A stretch of 8,740 nt of DNA, taken from the NCBI GenBank assembly GCA_937982605.1, contig CALJLC010000394.1:1-8740 (forward strand), written 5' to 3'. Below, one piece after another: positions 6,330 through 8,740 of the stretch. Numbering within the stretch: position 1 is the first letter of the stretch; each line of letters opens with the position of its first letter. A program made the translations under genes and the position numbers. The notes under the pieces are model-generated. The model was not told the origin of the DNA. It worked only from the letters and a program-made list of their open reading frames with translations, and made no database searches. The DNA comes from an uncultured Gemmatimonadales bacterium. GTDB lineage: Bacteria > Gemmatimonadota > Gemmatimonadetes > Longimicrobiales > Gaopeijiaceae.

Positions 6330-6377
6330 GGCCGCGGCTGGGCCGGCCCGGCTCCGCCGCTCGCGCGTGCCGTGGCC
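6330..6377 (+). terminator. Imperfect inverted repeat after the response-regulator gene
   Basis: GGCCGCGGC (6330-6338) can pair with GCCGTGGCC (6369-6377) through nine pairs, one of them G-U, around a GC-rich 30-nt interior that includes the self-complementary GGGCCGGCCC. It begins 14 nt after the stop codon. There is no T tract. It may help end the two-component transcript, but inverted repeats are cheap at this base composition. Confidence 0.25.
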
Positions 6378-6403
6378 GCAGCGGGCCGTCGGCCTCCACA
6401 AGA

Positions 6404-6421
6404 CCCTGACATGTCCCTGAC
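6404..6421 (+). promoter_or_regulatory. Direct repeat CCCTGAC-N4-CCCTGAC, candidate response-regulator binding site
   Basis: Two identical heptamers CCCTGAC (6404-6410 and 6415-6421) have an exact 11-bp period, one helical turn, the arrangement bound by OmpR/PhoB-family dimers in tandem. The site is 79 nt upstream of the outer-membrane protein start and 88 nt past the stop of the response-regulator gene. It shares CTGACA-N2-TCCCT-N2-C with 3935-3950. The binding protein is inferred from spacing and position. Confidence 0.55.
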
Positions 6422-6453
6422 GCGCGAGCGACCACGCGGCCGCGTGTGGGGGC

Positions 6454-6463
6454 GAGCTTTCCT
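6454..6463 (+). promoter_or_regulatory. Possible -10 region for the outer-membrane protein gene
   Basis: GAGCTTTCCT lies 49 nt after the start of the CTGACA box. In the kinase promoter a similar TAGCTTCC lies at nearly the same distance (51 nt). No -35 hexamer is evident, as is usual for promoters that depend on an activator. A start near 6466 would give a leader of about 34 nt. As a -10 on its own it is a poor match; the shared spacing is the only argument. Confidence 0.25.
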
Positions 6464-6499
6464 GTGAGCGTCGACACGGTCACGAGAGAGGGGGACGGG

Positions 6500-7801
6500 A
6501 TGCAGGGACGTCGGAGGAGCCGCGCGGCGGGAGTCGCGCTGGTCGTGAGCGCGGCGCTGATCGGCGTCGGACCGCGCGCCGTCGCGGGCCAGCAACCGGG
6601 CGGAGAGCAGCGTGGAGACGCGCTGCGGGTCTTCCTGGACTGCAACACCCGCTGGTGCGACTCCGAGTACTTCCGCACCGAGATCGGCTTCGTGAACTGG
6701 GTGCGGGACCGCACGGTCTCGCAGGTGCACCTCCTCGTCACCAGCAACCAGACCGGGGGCGGCGGCAACGTCTTCACGCTGGACTTCATCGGCGTCGGCG
6801 ACCTGGACGGGGACGACGACCGGCTTCAGGTCACGACGCTCGCCACCGCCACGGAAGCCGAGGTGCTCGACGCGCTCACGGGCGTGCTGGCGGCCGGCCT
6901 GGCCCGCTATTCGGCGGTGATCGGGCAGCCGGCCGGCTTCCGGGTGACGACGGTCGAGACCGGCCCCGACACCGATCGGCTCGTCGCCGAGCAGGACGTG
7001 AACGATCCCTGGAACTTCTGGGTGTTCGAGCTGAGCACCGAGGTCGAGTTCTCGGGGGAGGAGACCGAGAAGGAGAACCAGTACGAGGGCTCCTTCGAGG
7101 CCCGGCGCACCACCGACACCTGGCGCATCGAGTTCGAGGCCGACGGGGACTTCAGCCGGAACGAGCGCGAGCTCTCCGACAGCTCGGTCTCGATCGACGA
7201 GCGGACCAACTGGAGCGTCGACGGCCTGATCGTCTACTCGCTGGCCGAGTCGTGGTCGCTCGGCGTGCTCGGTGGTGCGCGGGCGTCGACGAGCCGCAAT
7301 CAGGACTTCGGTGCCCAGGGCGCGATCGCGCTCGAGTACAGCTTCCTCCCCTACGAGGAGGCGCCGCGCCGCTCGCTCACCGCCCGCTACGACGTGCAGC
7401 TCCAGTACTACGACTGGGAAGAGCGGACGATCTTCGGCAAGACGTACGAGCTCCGGCCCCGCCATCAGCTCGGACTCGACCTCTTCCAGAGGCAGCCGTG
7501 GGGCGAGTCGCGGGTCTCGGTCACGGCACGGCAGTTCCTCGACGACCCGGGGCTGTGGAGCCTCGACCTCTTCGCCGAAATCGAGCTTCGCATCGTTCGG
7601 GGCCTGAACCTGGACGTCCGCGGGGGAGTGGACCTGCTCGAGGATCAGATCTTCATCTCGGGCGAGGGTCTCACGGACGAGGAGATCCTGCTCGGCCGGT
7701 ACGAGCGCCCCACGGATTACAGCTACTTCATCTCGACCGGTTTGAGCTTCGAGTTCGGCTCCATCTTCAACAACGTCGTGAGCAACCGCTTCGACAACTG
7801 A
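6500..7801 (+). CDS. Outer-membrane beta-barrel-like protein with an N-terminal C-x4-C domain
   Basis: The protein has 433 residues. A Sec signal peptide is clear: RRRSR, a hydrophobic stretch AAGVALVVSAALIGVG, and AVA-G cleavage near residue 29. The mature N-terminal domain (about 40-155) contains LRVFLDCNTRWCD (C48, C53), SEYFRTEIGFVNWVRDR, and a TGGGGNVFTLDFIG strand. I recognise this pattern as a conserved domain of uncharacterised proteins from Gemmatimonadota and related phyla. Residues about 165-433 alternate polar and hydrophobic positions with aromatic-rich strands (YDVQLQYYDWEERTIFGKTY, LDLFAEIELRIV, YSYFISTGLSFEFGS), as in a DUF481-like outer-membrane barrel. The ATG at 6500 was chosen because AGAGGGGG precedes it and the signal peptide starts there; an upstream in-frame GTG at 6446 is unlikely. 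It probably answers to the adjacent two-component system. The function is unknown. Confidence 0.8.
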   Translation: MQGRRRSRAAGVALVVSAALIGVGPRAVAGQQPGGEQRGDALRVFLDCNTRWCDSEYFRTEIGFVNWVRDRTVSQVHLLVTSNQTGGGGNVFTLDFIGVGDLDGDDDRLQVTTLATATEAEVLDALTGVLAAGLARYSAVIGQPAGFRVTTVETGPDTDRLVAEQDVNDPWNFWVFELSTEVEFSGEETEKENQYEGSFEARRTTDTWRIEFEADGDFSRNERELSDSSVSIDERTNWSVDGLIVYSLAESWSLGVLGGARASTSRNQDFGAQGAIALEYSFLPYEEAPRRSLTARYDVQLQYYDWEERTIFGKTYELRPRHQLGLDLFQRQPWGESRVSVTARQFLDDPGLWSLDLFAEIELRIVRGLNLDVRGGVDLLEDQIFISGEGLTDEEILLGRYERPTDYSYFISTGLSFEFGSIFNNVVSNRFDN

Positions 7802-7802
7802 G

Positions 7803-7833
7803 CGCGGGGTCGATCTCGGCGTGAGCCCCCGCG
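7803..7833 (+). terminator. Inverted repeat after the outer-membrane protein gene
   Basis: CGCGGGG (7803-7809) and CCCCGCG (7827-7833) are perfect 7-bp arms around a 17-nt loop, starting one base after the stop codon. The position fits a terminator, but the loop is large and no T tract follows. A second small hairpin, CCGGT-AAG-ACCGG (7843-7855), lies just beyond. The rest of the gap up to 7917 shows no convincing promoter. Confidence 0.35.
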
Positions 7834-7917
7834 GGTGGAGGTCCGGTAAGACCGGGTGACGCGTGAGTCATGCAGCATCGAACCCGGCTCACTCCGCCAT
7901 CCGCAGACGGAGGTCTC

Positions 7918-8622
7918 ATGCCTCATCGTTCGACACCCCGCCGCACCTTCCTCGGCGGGGCCCTCGCCGCGGCGGCGGCCGCCGCGCTTCCCGAAGCCGC
8001 CCGAGCGTCCGACCGTCGCCCCGCACCGGACGACTGGATCGACGAGGTGCCCGGAGCGCGGCGCTGCCTGTTCGACTTCAACCAGCACAAGAACGGGCTG
8101 CCGCTCCTTCACATCCTGAACTACCTCAACACGTACAGCGCGGCGTACGGCACCGCGGCCGGCGAGGTCGGCGCGGCTGCGACGCTGTACGGGATCGGGA
8201 CGTCGTCGAGCATCGCGCTCGGCTTCGACGACGAGATGTGGGCGAAGTACGAGCTGGGCGCCTACCTGGGCCTCGCCGACGCGCGGGGGCGTGCGTACGC
8301 CCGGAACGTCTTCCATCGGCCGACCGCGGCCGACGCCCATCTGCTCTCCGACGGGATGGACGTGCCGGCGCTCCCCCTCTTCGAGGGCGCCGTGCAGGCG
8401 ATGGGAATCGAGAGTCTGCAGCGGATGGGCACGAAGTTCATCATGTGCAACAACGCCCTGAACGCGTGGACGCTCGAGCTCGCCGCCCGCGGAAAGGGTG
8501 ACGCCGAGGCGATCGGCACCGAGCTGCGGGCGCACCTGCTCCCGGGCGTGACCGTCGTGCCGGCGATGGTCATCGCCATCGAGAAGGCGCAGGAGGCGGG
8601 CATCCGCTACAACCGGCAGTAG
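7918..8622 (+). CDS. Tat-exported DsrE-like protein
   Basis: The protein has 234 residues. The N-terminus STPRRTFLGG is a twin-arginine signal (R8, R9), followed by an Ala-rich hydrophobic segment and an ARA-S cleavage site at about 30/31, so the folded protein is probably exported to the periplasm. The mature part looks like a DsrE/DsrF-like fold: LFDFNQHKNGLPLLHILNYLN opens it, GAAATLYGIGTSS fits a second strand, and the C-terminal part MGTKFIMCNNALNAWTLELA then LLPGVTVVPAMVIAIEKAQEAG matches the DsrE pattern with its single conserved Cys (C177). DsrE-type proteins handle sulfur, with the Cys accepting persulfide; here no other sulfur gene is nearby. The ATG at 7918 has GGAGGT four bases upstream and puts the Tat motif in the usual place; an in-frame ATG at 7870 lacks a good site. 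A hairpin follows 16 nt after the stop. Confidence 0.8.
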   Translation: MPHRSTPRRTFLGGALAAAAAAALPEAARASDRRPAPDDWIDEVPGARRCLFDFNQHKNGLPLLHILNYLNTYSAAYGTAAGEVGAAATLYGIGTSSSIALGFDDEMWAKYELGAYLGLADARGRAYARNVFHRPTAADAHLLSDGMDVPALPLFEGAVQAMGIESLQRMGTKFIMCNNALNAWTLELAARGKGDAEAIGTELRAHLLPGVTVVPAMVIAIEKAQEAGIRYNRQ

Positions 8623-8637
8623 ACCCGACGACGAGCA

Positions 8638-8668
8638 GGCCGGCGTCGCGACCGCCGCGGCGCCGGCC
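8638..8668 (+). terminator. Strong hairpin after the DsrE-like gene
   Basis: GGCCGGCG (8638-8645) pairs with CGCCGGCC (8661-8668). The inner bases TCGCG and CGCGG extend the stem to 13 pairs with one G-U and a 5-nt loop (8651-8655). It begins 16 nt after the stop codon. The following CTCGGTCCTTCG has only scattered T, so termination is likely but not canonical. Confidence 0.55.
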
Positions 8669-8677
8669 CTCGGTCCT

Positions 8678-8728
8678 TCGCCGGCCGTCAGCCGCCGGTC
8701 GGTCGCCGGCCGTCAGCCCGCCGGTCGG
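8678..8728. repeat. Tandem repeat of a 25/26-bp unit
   Basis: TCGCCGGCCGTCAGC opens both copies and CGCCGGTCGG closes them. Copy one spans 8678-8702 (25 bp) and copy two 8703-8728 (26 bp); they differ by one extra C in the middle of the second. Each unit holds the inverted pair CCGGC/GCCGG and a TGA on the minus strand. The array may go on past the right edge or may overlap the 3' end of a leftward gene. Confidence 0.7.
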
Positions 8729-8740
8729 ACCGCCCGTCCA

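Noticed and set aside
5597..7465. 622-codon open frame on the minus strand opposite the response regulator and outer-membrane gene
   Set aside because: It crosses an intergenic region with regulatory signals and lies opposite an intact OmpR-type regulator; the composition is that of a shadow frame.
7843..7855. Small hairpin CCGGT-AAG-ACCGG before the DsrE-like gene, considered as a riboswitch or attenuator piece
   Set aside because: A 5-bp stem alone, with no conserved aptamer-like structure nearby, is not enough evidence.

Overview
The window is very GC-rich (roughly 70% by eye). It carries ten genes, one of them partial, with little intergenic DNA. The gene content points to a diderm bacterium: a signal-peptide-bearing outer-membrane beta-barrel protein, a Tat-exported protein and a PilZ protein. 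The N-terminal domain of the barrel protein resembles a conserved hypothetical family I associate with Gemmatimonadota and neighbouring phyla, so Gemmatimonadota is my best guess. This rests on composition and family recall, not on a marker gene.

Layout. (1) Positions 1-275, minus strand: the N-terminal part of a PilZ-domain (c-di-GMP type) protein, running off the left edge. (2) 466-1901, plus strand: a two-gene unit made of an Asp-box (BNR) beta-propeller protein, overlapped by 4 nt by a small ubiquitin-fold MoaD/ThiS-like protein ending in Gly-Gly. A hairpin follows directly. (3) 1976-3918: an AT-rich perfect palindrome covers a sigma70-type promoter, then a three-gene operon whose members overlap by ATGA junctions: an ArsR-like winged-helix regulator, a long AHSA1/SRPBCC protein and a VOC-fold protein with an apparent signal peptide. 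(4) 3935-6316: a two-component system, histidine kinase followed after 4 nt by an OmpR/PhoB-type response regulator. The kinase is probably read from a leaderless or nearly leaderless transcript. (5) 6500-7801: an outer-membrane protein with a C-x4-C periplasmic domain and a barrel-like C-terminal half. (6) 7918-8622: a Tat-exported DsrE-like protein, followed by a strong hairpin and a 25/26-bp tandem repeat at the right edge.

How the parts may work together. The regions upstream of the kinase gene and of the outer-membrane gene share the box CTGACA-N2-TCCCT-N2-C, followed about 50 nt later by a similar AGCTT(T)CC element. In the second copy the box is an exact CCCTGAC direct repeat with an 11-bp period, the spacing used by OmpR/PhoB-family regulators. 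The simplest model is that the response regulator controls both its own operon and the neighbouring outer-membrane gene. The ArsR-like operon looks self-regulated through its own palindrome. The propeller/MoaD-like pair has no activating enzyme or molybdopterin partner in view and is the least understood unit here.

No tRNA, rRNA, CRISPR array, insertion sequence or phage gene was seen. Several very long antisense reading frames are products of the GC-rich codon pattern and were left out.
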